The position numbers and the translations under genes were made by a program. From Notolepis coatsorum (Eukaryota; Chordata; Actinopteri; Aulopiformes; Paralepididae), in assembly GCA_963971535.1 (NCBI GenBank), contig OZ020591.1:270501-334500 (forward strand): DNA of 64,000 bases, read 5' to 3'. Under the pieces are notes generated by a model. The model had not been told where the DNA came from and searched no databases. It saw only the letters and a program-made list of their open reading frames with translations. Position 1 is the first letter of the stretch. Each line of letters begins with the position of its first letter. This document shows positions 24,118 to 34,908 of the stretch, piece after piece.

Positions 24118-24301
24118 TTTGAGTCAGAAACAAACATAGTATCAATGAGAGTATCAATAATACACCTGAGTGAAATAATTTAAGAAAAAGGAAAAAAAAA
24201 CGTTTAAAAAATAAAAAATTTAAAACGTTAATTGTGCGTTAAAAGAAATAGTAGCGTTAAAATAATTGTGCGTTAATACTGCGTTCAATTTGACAGCCTT
24301 A
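23573..24301. mobile_element. hAT MITE with 8-bp TSD
   Basis: ataataac flanks both sides (23565-23572, 24302-24309). The ends are TATGGCTTCAATCGATTAAA and, inverted, TAAGGCTGTCAAATTGAACG. Clusters of attaatcgca and gcgttaa lie at the two ends. A long (CT)n microsatellite fills the middle. Confidence 0.88.
23950..24112. repeat. (CT)n microsatellite with cccagctctctct units
   Basis: Four units of about 23 bp are followed by about 38 CT dinucleotides and then CA repeats. Open frames here encode only Ser-Leu or Arg-Glu runs. Confidence 0.95.
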
Positions 24302-24400
24302 ATAATAACAATACATTTGAATGTAATCAAATTTTGATATCAGTCGCACAAGCCTCATCCGCCTTATAAGGAGCATGCGGGGCGTGTCTGTATGCAAATG

Positions 24401-25919
24401 AATTCAGATTCAGAGTTTTTATTTGCCACATGGAAGCAATACAATCATACTGTTTTCATACAAAATCATAAATACAGTTCTACCATGGGCAAAAGGAGCA
24501 GGAATATGGTTAAACTTAAACTAAACAAGTATCAGTATCAGTTTCATTTGTTCATTTCAAACCATACAACCTATACAATACAAGACAACCACAAAACAGC
24601 ACTACAACCACCACAAAACAATAGACAACAGCAACAACAGACACCACCCATGGTCCGAAAAGTGGGACGGAAGAAGCCAAGCCTGTGAACTTCCATTCCC
24701 CACACCCCGGCCATCACCGCTACACACACAACATGCAACACAGCTCCGCTTCCCACATTCCCCCGACATCTCAACAAGACACACATGAGTCTGACCAGTC
24801 AATACATATTTTATATACATACTCCTTTTAATGCCAAACATCATGTTCACCCTCCTCCTTATACCTTTCCAATATTCCTTTTTTTAACTTTATTTTAAAC
24901 TGTTATATGTTTTTACTCAATTTAACCTCCTCGTCCAATCCATTCCATAATCTTACTCCACAAACAGATATACACATAGATTTTAGAGTGGTTCTTACAC
25001 CCGGTTGCTGGAGTTTCTGTTTCCCTCTAAGATTATAAATCCTGGTTCCTACCCTCTCAGTGAACCGATATTGGATGGGGGTTGGAAGAGAGTTATGTGA
25101 AGCTTTGAACATGATTTCGGCAGTTTTAATTTTGATCAAGTCCCATAATTTAAAAGCTGATGCTTGTAAAAACAATGGGGTAGAGTGTTGGTTGTACTTA
25201 GCATTGTACACAATCCTAATGGCCTTTTTTTGCAGAATATAAAGCTGTGATATCTTGGAACGATAAGTATTACCCCATACTTCCAGACAATAATTTAAAT
25301 ATGGGACTACAAGTGCATGGTAGAGGATGAGAAGTGACCTTTGGTTGACAAAATTCTTGGATCGATACATAATCCCCACACTTTTGGCCATCTTGGATTT
25401 TACATGACTGATGTGTGGTTTCCAGCTTATCCTGTCATCTATGATCACCCCCAGGAATGTGGTTTGATTGACTCTTTCAATACATACCTTGTCTATCATA
25501 ACTTTCATTGTTATGTCACTATTGCGCTTTCCAAATAACATTAATTTAGTTTTACTCAAATTCAACAACAATTTATTCTCATCAAACCATTTTTTTAACT
25601 TGATCAACTCCTGTGTGATCACCTGCAAAAGATCCTGCAAATCTTGCCCTGAACAAATTATATTAGTGTCATCTGCAAAAAGAATGAATTTCATGATGGA
25701 TGATACTCTACATATGTCATTAATATATAATAAAAACAATATCGGACCCAAAATTTACCCTTGCGGTACTCCGCAGACGATGTTCATCAGTGTTGACCTA
25801 TGTTTGTCAATTTGTACAAATTGTTTCCTGTCTTCCAAATAACTTTCCAACCAATTTAGAACAGTTCCTCTAATACCACATCGATCCAGTTTTTTTTAAT
25901 AATATACCATGATCTATAG
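24401..25919 (-). pseudogene. LINE ORF2, reverse transcriptase C-terminal half and 3' end
   Basis: An open frame of 282 codons (25751-24903) begins at the GPILFLLYINDI motif and includes the palm motif FADDTN, the FLGVIID block, the HALVVPYLNYCLEVWG segment and the C-terminal GVRLWNGLDEEVKLSKNI. Upstream, 25917-25758 continues in frame with a LESYLEDRKQFVQ stretch and CGVPQG, then a stop (TAA, 25755-25757) where the family has serine. The 3' UTR ends at 24401 in a tctgaatctgaatt-like tail. The other half lies at 31867-32440, separated by the hAT 25920-31866. It is dead as it stands. Confidence 0.9.
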
Positions 25920-26590
25920 CAGGGGTCAGCAACCTTTTTGACATAGAGTGCCTGTTTGAAATATAGTTGTAACTAGTGTGCCTCAACAATATTCCATGCA
26001 TCGTATTTTTTTCCCCTCATAATCAGGTATTTTTAATGATCATTTTTACATTATTACATCATTATTGTTATTATTAACAATATTATTATGATGGTTGTAT
26101 CAACCCTAAATCTGAGTTGGGGGGGGGGGGGGGATGCAATGCAGACAAACAGCTGCATACAGTGCGACCATTTCACTCACATTTGCCCATTCATTTTTGG
26201 ACACATCACACACCATCAGTGTGTGTACTGTACGTGTGCTGTCATAGCTCCACCTACAGGCCTAATGGAGAACACCAGGAGAACACCAGGATGTGAATGG
26301 AGGGTGAATGTGAGGTATATCGTGTAAATAAGTTTTGATTGATCGCAAGACTACACTGTAAAAAAAAAAATAATAATAAGTTACCAGAACTTAAAAATAT
26401 TGAGTTCAGTTACTGTGCATTAAGGTTTTCAGTTTTCAATCCATAATAAGTTAACAGAAAAATAAGTACACAACCACATTATTTCAACCTAATAAAACTA
26501 TGTTTATTGTCATTGTTTTAAGAACACAAGTTGACTTGGTAATACTCACATTTTGAGTAAAAAAATGGCTTTTAACATGTGCAATGTTCA

Positions 26591-27067
26591 GGGCGGCTAC
26601 GTGGCGTAGTGGGCAAGGCGCTCGCCACGAAATCTGGAGACGCTGGGCTCGCCTGTTCGAGCCCAGCGCTCCACATTTGCTTTCAGTTTAGCTGGTCGTC
26701 CGTACTAATACACATTGGCCGTATTAGGGGGTGGGAAACTGATGGGTGGGGATCGGGCGTTGTGGACAGCGACTCCTACAGGTCGGTTGGTGCGCCTGCG
26801 CAGTGGAATCAGGAAGTGTCGGGGGCAGCGTGAGCCTCCCACGCGTTACTCCTCACCACTGAGAGATCGAGCTGCGCAGGTGAAAAGATGCGACTGCTGT
26901 TACCTCAAGTACCGGAGGGGACTTGTGCTATGTATGACTTAGTCCACATTGCAGCCGGCTTGTGGGAGGCAAGAAACAGCGTTCGTGACAGGGGAGGGTT
27001 GAATTGGATGATACGAAATTGGGATGGGAGAAAATATAGAAAATGGGAGAAAAAGTGGATAAAAAAA
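26591..27067 (+). mobile_element. tRNA-headed SINE (family S), full-length
   Basis: The head has an A box ctacgtggcgtagtgggc and a B box tgttcgagcccagc. The body contains acacattggccgtattaggg and caggtgaaaagatgcgactg, and the tail gggatgggagaaaatat then an A run. aacatgtgcaatgttca is duplicated at 26574-26590 and 27068-27084. Confidence 0.92.
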
Positions 27068-27324
27068 AACATGTGCAATGTTCAATGAAATAGAAAAATA
27101 AATAATAAAATGTGTTGATTAATCCCACTGGTCACAATGGTGACCATAATAATCTTTTTGTTATAAGGCTCTGCAAATGTTACTGAATGATGTAGCAATG
27201 TATTTCCAGCTAAATTGAAATAATAAACAAATAAAGGGTCTCAATTAAATATGTGGTAGTAAAAAGAACCTGTGGGAGGATTTCAACAAGATAAATGCGA
27301 CAACAGTGCAAAATATTTCACTAT

Positions 27325-27517
27325 TGTGGTGATAAGAAAGTAGTGAGCCAGAGACGTAGGTCGAGTTGAGTACTTTACTTATCCTGCACATAGCATTTAC
27401 AATAACAACCACCCGTCACCCGGAAGTGGCATTTAACCTTTCCCCTAACCAGTACAACCCACACTCTTAAAGGCACAAGCCCACCTTGGTGAATGTCTCT
27501 TAATATAGGTCACCACA
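27325..27517 (-). repeat. Gypsy 3' LTR
   Basis: It runs TGTGGTGATAAGAAAG to GGTCACCACA and is a near copy of 31552-31750. On the minus strand a G-rich stretch (ggggggggcctg, 27518-27530) directly precedes it, as a polypurine tract would. Confidence 0.95.
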
Positions 27518-27813
27518 CAGGCCCCCCCCAGAATTCACCAAAACAAAAACTGCAACTAATTAATAGCCAGTGATCAGTCCATCAATGAACAGATTACCGC
27601 ATGAAATAGTGGAGGGGGACGGATCAAGCGGCCGAACCGACCGCGCTTAACCAGAGGGGGATTAAGGGAGAGAAGTGGGACCAGCGGCCGGGCCACGGAA
27701 GGGGCCAAGGCCGGAACAGAGGACGGGCAGGGGTCTGAGCCGAAACCGGGGGGCGCCCCCGCCGCGGGGGTAGGGCCAACTGAACTGGTTCGTCCTTGTC
27801 CAAGTGGGCAGGC

Positions 27814-29052
27814 TTAAGACGGTCTATAGTGACCCGCTCCGGCCTGCCCCCATGTCCACAACAAAGTTTTTAGTGCCTGCCTCCAGGACACGGAAAGGCC
27901 CGTCATAAGGGGGCTGCAGCGGGGTCCGATGGCTGTCGTGCCGGATGAACACATATTTGGCCAATGGCAGGTCCCTGGCGATGTAGGACTGGGGAGGGCA
28001 GTGGCGGGATGTTGGAATGGGAATAAGGGCATCGGCAACACCCCGGGACACTGTTTCGATGGGAGGCGACGGACCAGGAAGCTGTGGCCTCCGGAAGAAA
28101 CTCCCCAGGGACCCGCAGCGGCTGGCCGTACACCAGCTCGGCGGACGAGGCCTGGAGGTCCTCTGGAGGTCCACGGGAGGCGGTCAACCCAGTTGCCATC
28201 CGTAAGGGCAGCCAGAAGAGCGGCCTTCATGTCCCTATGGAACCGCTCGCAAAGCCCGTTGCCCTGCGGGTTGTACGCCGTAGTGCGGTGGATCTTCACC
28301 CCCAGGTGCTCTGCAACTGCAGTCCAGAGCTCCGAAGTGAACTGGGGGCCCCTGTCGCTTGTGATGTCCCCCGGTGTGCCAAAACGGGCCACCCAGCAGC
28401 CGATGAAAGCCCGGGCCACCTCCGCTGCCGTAGTGGAGGACAGTGGAACAGCCTCCGGCCACCTGGTGGTCCTGTCCACCATGGTGAAGAGGTGAGTATA
28501 TCCGCGGGAGGGGGGCAGGGGGCCCACCAGGTCCACATTCACGTGATCGAACCGCATCTCCGGCACTATAAACGGTGCCAAAGGGGCTTTGGTATGGCGG
28601 TGCACCTTGGCGCGCTGGCACGCCACACATGAGCCAGCCCAGGTCCTAACATCCTTCCGGAGGCCAGGCCACACAAACTTGACCCCCACCAGCTTAGTCG
28701 AGGCCATCACACCTGGGTGGGAAAGGCCGTGAATCATGTTAAAAACCCGGCGCCGCCAGGCCGTAGGCACCATAGGGCGCGGTTGGCCAGTGGAGATGTC
28801 GCAGAGGAGAGTGGCATTAGCTGTGTCGAACACCACATCCTCCAGCTGCAGTGCAGTAGGGCCCGTCCGGTAGGCCTGAATGTCTGAGTCTGTGGCTTGG
28901 TCTGCCGCCATGGCGGCATAATCGAGTCCCAAGTGGACGGACCCGATGACCGCCCTAGAGAGGCAGTTGGCGACAAAGTTGTCCTTGCCCGCCACGTGCT
29001 GAATGTCCGTGGTTAACTCGGAGATCGCCGATAGCTGCCGCTGCTCGACCAC
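27814..29052 (-). pseudogene. Gypsy integrase (frameshifted at its end)
   Basis: It begins at the end of RNase H (VAGKDNFVANCLSR) and continues into a zinc-binding HHCC domain (HGLSHPGVMAS to CVACQRAK). The catalytic triad is visible as HVNVDLVGPLP, ITSDRGPQF and NGLCERFHRD. Downstream of about 28190 the sequence continues in other frames (SSAELVYGQPLRVPGEFLP, then LPLAKYVFIRHDSHRTPLQ and YDGPFRVLEAG), so at least two more frameshifts separate catalytic core from C-terminal domain. Confidence 0.9.
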
Positions 29053-30398
29053 GGCTCCGAGGTCTTGGCCATGGAGAACGTCAGCGGCTTGTGGTCCACA
29101 AAGGCAGTGAACTGGCGGCCTTCCAACAGGAATCTAAAGTGCCTAGTGGCGAGGAACAGACCCAGCAGTTCCCTGTCGAAAGTACTGTACTTACGCTCGT
29201 TGTCGCAGATCTGTTTGCTAAAAAAGGCCAGTGGCTGCCAGGCCCCGCCCACCCACTGCTCGCACACCGCCCCCACTGCATAGTCAGAGGCGTCTGTCGT
29301 GAGGGCGACCGGGGCAGTGGGAGAGGGGTGCGCCAGCAGAGCAGCGTTGGCTAGCGCGGTCTTGGCAGCCCCAAAAGCGCTGTCCATCCCCGAGGACCAG
29401 TCTAACTCGTCCTTGGGCACCTTGCCCCACAGGGCCTCATACAAGGGGCGCATGAGGTGGGCAGCATGGGGAAGGAACCGGTTGTAAAAGTTCACCATGC
29501 CCAGGAACTCCTGTAGAGACTGTACTGTGCGGGGGCGAGGAAAACTGGCAACGGCCTCCACCCTTGCGGGGAGTGGGGTGGCTCCCTGTGGAGCGACGTG
29601 GTGTCCGAGGAAGGTGATGGAGGACTGCCAGAACTGGCACTTGGTCGGGTTGACGATGAGGCCGTGTTTACTGAGCCGCTCAAACAGCTGCTGGAGGTGT
29701 GTCATGTGCTCCTCTATGGATGCACTGGCTACAAGAATGTCATCCAAATACACAAACAAAAACGGCATGTCCTGGAGCACAGAGTCCATCAGCCGCTGAA
29801 ACGTCTGCGCCGCCCCCATGAGTCCGAAAGGCATTCTTAGGAACTCAAAAAGTCCAAAGGGTGTAATGACAGCTGTTTTGGGCACGTCCCGTGGATGGAC
29901 CGGCACCTGGTGGTACCCGCGCACCAGGTCCACCTTGGAGAAGATGACGGCCCCCGCCAGGTGGGTAGAGAAGTCCTGTATGTGCGGGACAGGGTACCGG
30001 TCGGGGGTTGTGGCGTTATTAATGCGACGGAAATCGCCGCAGGTGCGCCATCCCCCGCCAGTTTTTGTAACCATATGTAATGGAGAAGCCCACGGGCTGT
30101 TCGAGCGGCGCACAATACCAAGTCGCTCCATGGTGGAAAACTCCCCCCTGGCGATTGCCAGCTTGGCTGAGTCGAGACGCCAAGCCCGGGCATAGACTGG
30201 GGGGCCTTCGGTAGTAACATGGTGTTCCACCCCGTGTTTGGCCACTGCAGATGAGAACGTGGGTGTGGTGAGGTCAGGGAACCCGGCAAGCAGGCGTTCA
30301 TACGGGTCCCCGGTGGCAAGTGTGTTCAACAGGCAGAGAGCTCCACCCCCCCCCAACCGCCCCAAGTGTGCAGGGGTAAGAGGAAAAAGAGAAGGCAT
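29013..30398 (-). pseudogene. Gypsy reverse transcriptase and RNase H
   Basis: The frame of 461 codons holds, in order, the thumb-proximal HHVTTEGPPVYARAWRL entry segment, FSKVDLVRGYHQVPVHP, the polymerase active site FVYLDDILVAS, QEFLGMVNFYNRFLPH, and RNase H motifs (LTTDASDYAVGAV, FDRELLGLF, FVDHKPLTF). It ends a few codons after the RNase H HKPLT block because of a one-base shift near 29040, after which the integrase frame takes over. The catalytic residues are present. Confidence 0.92.
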
Positions 30399-30783
30399 CG
30401 ATCAAGCGACAGTTTTTCACATCTAACAACAGACTGAAGGCACAGAGGAAGTCTGCTCCCAGGAGCGGCGTGGACACCGCAGCTATCACAAAACCCCAGC
30501 CGAAACGGCGCTCCCCAAAACACACCTCCACATACCTGGTGCCGTAAGTACGTATGGGCGTACCGTTCGCTGCGTCCATCTGGGGCCCGTGTCTGCCGTC
30601 CATGGTGTCCACGCCCTGTGCCGGCAGGATGCTGCGTTGTGCGCCCGAGTCCACCAGCAGCCGCCGGCCGGACAAGGAGTCAGTGATGAACAACAGCTTG
30701 CAGTCATGGCCGGCACCCACAGCCACTAATGAGCGCCGGCCCTGGCGTTTCCCTGCCCCTTGAAGCTGCATGGCTTGCGACAC
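30298..30783 (-). pseudogene. Gypsy aspartic protease
   Basis: The active-site motif LLVDSGAQRSILPA is present, followed by the flap-like region and LLGADFLC. The frame differs from gag (overlap 30726-30783) and from the reverse transcriptase. It runs out at the G/C homopolymer near 30346-30365, where the translated text of the two frames overlaps (GAVGGGW against GRLGGGGAL), so a slip in that run is the likely break. Confidence 0.85.
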
Positions 30784-31529
30784 TGCTTGGCCCTGTCCCC
30801 AAACCTGGCATGGTAATAACAGAGCCCGTCGTCGGGTTGGCGTCTGGCTGTCACCGCAGCCGCGGTGTCTGTATAAGCATCCAGTGGTGGGGCTGAGGTA
30901 CCCTGGTGGGGCAGCAGTGCATGGACAAACTGCTGCTGCCTGTTGGCCAGGAAAACCCTGTCTGCTTCTGCAGCCAGGCCGCGATAGTCTTTGGTGGAGG
31001 AGAGGAGGGAACTGGCCAGTGCCGTGCGCACAGGCACTGGAAGCTGCCGTAGAAAAATGTGCGTGAACAGAAAGGAGGGATCTGCTGATCCCAGCACAGC
31101 CAGCATCTTCTCCATCAACTCTGATGGTTTGCCGTCACCGAGGCTGTTGAGGGACAGCAGGCGGTCCGCTTTCTCTAACTCTGACAGTTCATACAGCTTC
31201 AGAAGGAATGTCTTTAGCGCATTGTACTTGTCAGCTGCCGGCGGATCCTCCAACAGCATCATCGCCCGTGCCGTCGTCGAAGCATCCAACGCTGCCACCA
31301 CATGGAAGTATTTGGTTATGTCCTGCATTATTCCTCTCAGCTGGAATTGGGCTTCGATGTGTTGAAACCACGGCCGGGGATTATGCTGCCAAAAGTCGGG
31401 CAACTTCACGGTCGCAGTGTAAATGTTCGCTTGTAACATATTAGCGTCGTTAGCATTCGGCGCGGGTGCTTGCGGTTGCGCGACGCCGTTGTCTTGAGAC
31501 ATAATGCTAATGACGTTTAACGTTAACAA
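30726..31529 (-). CDS. Gypsy Gag polyprotein
   Basis: An open frame of 267 codons; the likely start is the internal MSQDNG (near 31502), which is followed by a low-complexity Ala/Pro stretch. The middle has the Gag fold signature PWFQHIEAQFQLRGI with the helical KADRLLSLNSLGD, DPSFLFTHIFLRQLP and STKDYRGLAAEADRV segments. The C-terminus carries one Cys-His cluster (CYYHARFGDRAKQCRKPC), a variant of the nucleocapsid zinc knuckle. The frame is intact and overlaps the next (protease) frame, consistent with a programmed or mutational shift. Confidence 0.85.
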   Translation of the reverse strand: MLTLNVISIMSQDNGVAQPQAPAPNANDANMLQANIYTATVKLPDFWQHNPRPWFQHIEAQFQLRGIMQDITKYFHVVAALDASTTARAMMLLEDPPAADKYNALKTFLLKLYELSELEKADRLLSLNSLGDGKPSELMEKMLAVLGSADPSFLFTHIFLRQLPVPVRTALASSLLSSTKDYRGLAAEADRVFLANRQQQFVHALLPHQGTSAPPLDAYTDTAAAVTARRQPDDGLCYYHARFGDRAKQCRKPCSFKGQGNARAGAH

Positions 31530-31551
31530 ATGTTCTTCACAGGGTCACCAA

Positions 31552-31750
31552 TGTGGCGATAAGAAAGTAGTGAGCCAGAGACGTAGGTCGAGTTGAGTAC
31601 TTTACTTATCCTGCACATAGCATTTACAATAACAACCACCCGTCACCCGGAACCGGAAGTTGCATTTCACCTTTCCCCTAACCAGTACAACCCACACTCT
31701 TAAAGGCACAAGCCCACCTTGGTGAATGTCTCTTAATATAGGTCACCACA
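31552..31750 (-). repeat. Gypsy 5' LTR
   Basis: It runs TGTGGCGATAAG to GGTCACCACA. Next to it on the minus strand, ttggtgaccctgtgaag (31551 downward) starts with TGG as a tRNA primer-binding site should. The tRNA was not identified. Confidence 0.95.
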
Positions 31751-31866
31751 CTATAATATTTCAAAGAAAAAGAAAAAAATTATTATAATATATATATATA
31801 TAATTTTTTTAATGCTGCCCCCTGTGCCTATGAAAATGCATGCGTGCCTAGGGTTGCCTACCCCTG

Positions 31867-32440
31867 ATCTATAGTATCAAACGCCTTCTTAAAATCTATA
31901 AATATTCCTACAGCTAATTTCTTATTGTCCATACATGTGGTGATTTCCTCAATTAGGTCTGTAAGTGCCAATAAAGTTGATCTATTATGTCGGAAACCAT
32001 ACTGGCTGTTGGAAAGCAAGTTATTTTTTTCAATAAAACTGAAAAGTCTTATTGAAAAATGCTTTTCTAGTATTTTTGAGAACTGAGGTAGGAGAGAGAC
32101 TGGCCGGTAATTTGTAAAAGTATGTTTATCCCCTGATTTAAATGGTGGTATTACTTTAGCTATTTTCATTTTATTTGGAAATGTTCCTGTTTGAAAGGAT
32201 AAGTTGCAAATGTGAGTTAGTGGTTTTATAATTCCCCCAACAATTTTCTTAATCGTCTCCATATCAATATCATTATAATCTTTAGATTTTTTATTCTTAC
32301 AGTTCAATACAGTGTCCATTACTTCATTTTCATCTACCGGATAAAGAAACATTGAGCTTGAGTTGAAGTCTATCAGTTTATCCAGTGACCCAGTTGTGAA
32401 TGTAATTTTCTCTGCCAATTCAGGTCCATTCAGGCACGTG
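31867..32440 (-). pseudogene. LINE ORF2, reverse transcriptase N-terminal part
   Basis: The frame 32418-31858 holds YNDIDMETIKKIVGGIIKPL, a FQTGTFPNKMKIAKVIPPFK block, NYRPVSLLPQFSKILEK, QYGFRHNRSTLLALTDLIEE and GIFIDFKKAFDTID, the standard fingers and early palm motifs. It then meets the hAT end at 31866. The continuing palm is at 25919 and below, so this is one LINE cut in two. Its own 5' end is missing, cut at the Harbinger-like copy near 32440. Confidence 0.9.
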
Positions 32441-33131
32441 AACGCTTAAGTTTAAGAATAAGTGGGATTCATCATTCAACACACCTGTGTAAGAACAGAT
32501 TTGGACGTTAAGAACGCGTTGATGAATGCGGCGGTGGCTTTTCTTATTTTTCTCTTAACTCATCCCCCGCCAACGACGATTCTACTCGTTATTGGCCGCC
32601 AATCGTTGAACGCCAACAACGTGTATACTCGTTATTTGATCGTTATTTTTTTTATTTGATATTTCTATTCATTACAGGCCCACTGACTCGGGGTTAACAT
32701 TGGGAATCGCATTGAGAATGCCTAGGTGCAATACTGGCCGCATCACGCTAGACGGCGGTATCGAGCACCCTTTCTAACATTGTATCCTGAGCTGTGGGAT
32801 GGCCAAGGGTTTCGCGTTACATTTTTCTTTGTCAGGCAAGACGAATGGTTCTGCCGGTTACATTGAAGCCCGTCAAATATGCCCAATCCTTTTTGGATTA
32901 CTCCCGGCCACAGGTAAGGGCGATTTGACGTACATTTTAGCTTGATCCTGCAATGCTTTCATACCGATCGGGCTGATAACCGTTTTTAGTGTTCAATACG
33001 AATGCCGTTACTGACTATCAAATAATCAGAAACTATCCGCCCCCCCCCCCCTTTTCATGCATTCATGATGGAACATAATAGCTATGATCTAGATTTGATT
33101 TCGGGATAATAGCGTATAAGGCCAAGACATA

Positions 33132-34908
33132 TAAAGGCTGACCTTCGAAGCTTTTTTTGGCAATCGAAGCTTCGGGGCCGAGCTTCGATTTTAATTCAAA
33201 GCTTAGAGAAAAAATAAATTTTTTTTTTTTATTTTTTTTTTTTTTTATCTAATGTTGTGGGACTTGTACAGCACTTTGGTAAACGTTGTTGTTTTTAAAT
33301 GTGCTCTATAAATAAAGTGGATTGGATTAATTAATTAAGTAGCCCCTTTCGTGACTGTGACGCAGCCAACAAGGTTTCACTCGGCTGCGCTGCCTGGGTG
33401 CAGTGGGGCTGCGCTCACAGCCAATGACATGACATTACATAATTATGTTGCAACCTTCGTCTATCAAGCAAACAATTATATAAATATTTATATGTAGTTG
33501 ATAGAGACAAAGGCAGAATTCGACTTAATTAAGCACGTTTTATTAACACTATGGTCGCCAAAAACGCCTTACCACGTCATTCCCCGCCATGCTCATTCTG
33601 CCAAAGACGCCGTACCACGTCTTTGATATCAATATTTCAAAAATCTGTGATCGCAATCATATTTCTCCCCCGGAGAGTTGAAATCTACTGTTGATCCCCT
33701 CTCAACTCTCCAACGGTTCAAGAGCGCCATCTGGTGGCCGATCGGCGGATCGCTCAAACCCGAAACAGGAAATGGAAGCTGGTGCTCATTCCAATTCGGT
33801 CCGATCACTCGCTAATAGTCCCAGGACTCGAGCTAGACACAATGGATAGCAATCCGTTACCAATAACTCGATAAACAACATGATTTGGACGTATATACTA
33901 TTATACAACCTGGAGATGGATCGCATATTTCTACATCCCATAATAGGAATATTTCTGCTCCACGCTCATCGCCCAACGGCCCGAGTAAGCTACGGTTAGT
34001 TTCAGCGTTGTTTTCTAACGTGTTCGATACAAACTGCTCTAATGATCATATCACCCACACTAGATGAATCATCTAACGTTGGCCACGGAATTATAAACGA
34101 CCCCCCCCCCATCCGGTCAACATCAGATGATAAGTAGTAACTTCTAGAAGCACGTCCATTTGAAATGTTTTATCTCGCGCCGATTGCTATCAAACTGTAT
34201 ACAATCATCAATATAATGCATTTAGGGCTATAAATCACGTTCTGGAGAAAGCTGCAGAAAACGATAAAAACATACTTATACTTTAGACCGTATTTTAGTA
34301 TGAATATGTGAATGAAAAAGTATAACGTTGCTACACCCTGAACAATAGATACTTGATGTTGAATGGGCCATAGTAATGTCAATTTAGCAATACAATTTAA
34401 AAAGTTATAGCCCTGCAAAGAAGGGGAACTTCTCCATAGACAAATAGAGCTGGCGTGGGATGGTTTATTAAGAATATAAGCCTGGCGACCAAAGTGTTAA
34501 GACATATTTTTATATGGGTCGGGACACGTTAAAAAAGCAGCACAATGAACACAAATCTGTCCGACATAGTCTTAAATAACAAACGGCATTGCTTCGCTTC
34601 TTCGTCGACATGTCTGCTGCACATGTCCTTGTTGTTTTCAACACAGATAATCTCCACGTGCTTGTTGTAGAGAGGTGGAGTCGAGGCGCCGCTTACTTTC
34701 GTTTCATTGGAATGGAGGCGGGAAGGCGCCGCTTACTTTCGTTTAATTGGAATGGAGGCGCAAGATTTTGGAGGCAAAAAAAATTTATAATAATATTAAA
34801 AAATAATTATATATTTTTTTCTTTTTTTTCACTTAGATTTTTTTTTATGTTTGAAGCTTGTGCCATCGAACGAAGCTTTGAAGCTTCGAAGTATTTAAGA
34901 CAGCCCTA
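33132..34908. mobile_element. hAT-like element (ttcgaagcttcg ends)
   Basis: The right end reversed is TAGGGCTGTCTTAAATACTT followed by CGAAGCTTC; the left is aaaggctgaccttcgaagc. A second right end of the same family is at about 36015-36052. Target duplications are not clear. The TTAA element H lies inside. Confidence 0.6.
33547..34496. mobile_element. TTAA-flanked element (H)
   Basis: TTAA at 33543-33546 and 34497-34500; inverted ends CACTATGGTCGCCAAAAACG and CACTTTGGTCGCCAGGCTTA. The family core aaacgacccccccccc lies at 34094-34110. Non-coding. Confidence 0.82.

Larger units (their letters stand above)
23215..24400. mobile_element. Harbinger-like element X, partial copy 2 (inverse orientation)
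   Basis: The segment matches the inverse of 6330-7310 in copy 1: cagattgagatgtatgcaat, tattgacaaagcctac, gatggtgtattgtacttgtg, and ccttataaggagcatgcggg at 24364. It lacks the LINE insertion of copy 1 and is itself interrupted by the hAT at 23573. Confidence 0.75.
27325..31750 (-). mobile_element. Ty3/gypsy retrotransposon, degenerate, both LTRs present
   Basis: The two LTRs (27325-27517 and 31552-31750) start TGTGG and end CACCACA, with CTAT duplicated outside (27321-27324, 31751-31754). Transcription is on the minus strand, so the right LTR is the 5' one. Order on that strand: gag, protease, reverse transcriptase, RNase H, integrase. The LTRs differ by three substitutions and a 6-bp indel (ccggaa). 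Several frameshifts break pol. It lies inside the hAT element of 25920-31866. Confidence 0.95.
25920..31866. mobile_element. hAT element hosting a SINE and a gypsy element
   Basis: The ends are CAGGGGTCAGCAACCTTTTT and, inverted, CAGGGGTAGGCAACCCTAGG, with atctatag duplicated at 25912-25919 and 31867-31874. Removing 27325-31754 (gypsy plus one TSD copy) and the SINE at 26591-27084 leaves an element of about 1 kb without transposase. It split the minus-strand LINE in two. Confidence 0.9.

Noticed and set aside
23867-24139. Ser-Leu-rich and Arg-Glu-rich open frames
   Set aside because: Products of the (CT)n microsatellite read on either strand.
27929-28632. Plus-strand open frames of up to 188 codons
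   Set aside because: They are antisense shadows of the gypsy integrase, which has clear catalytic motifs on the minus strand.
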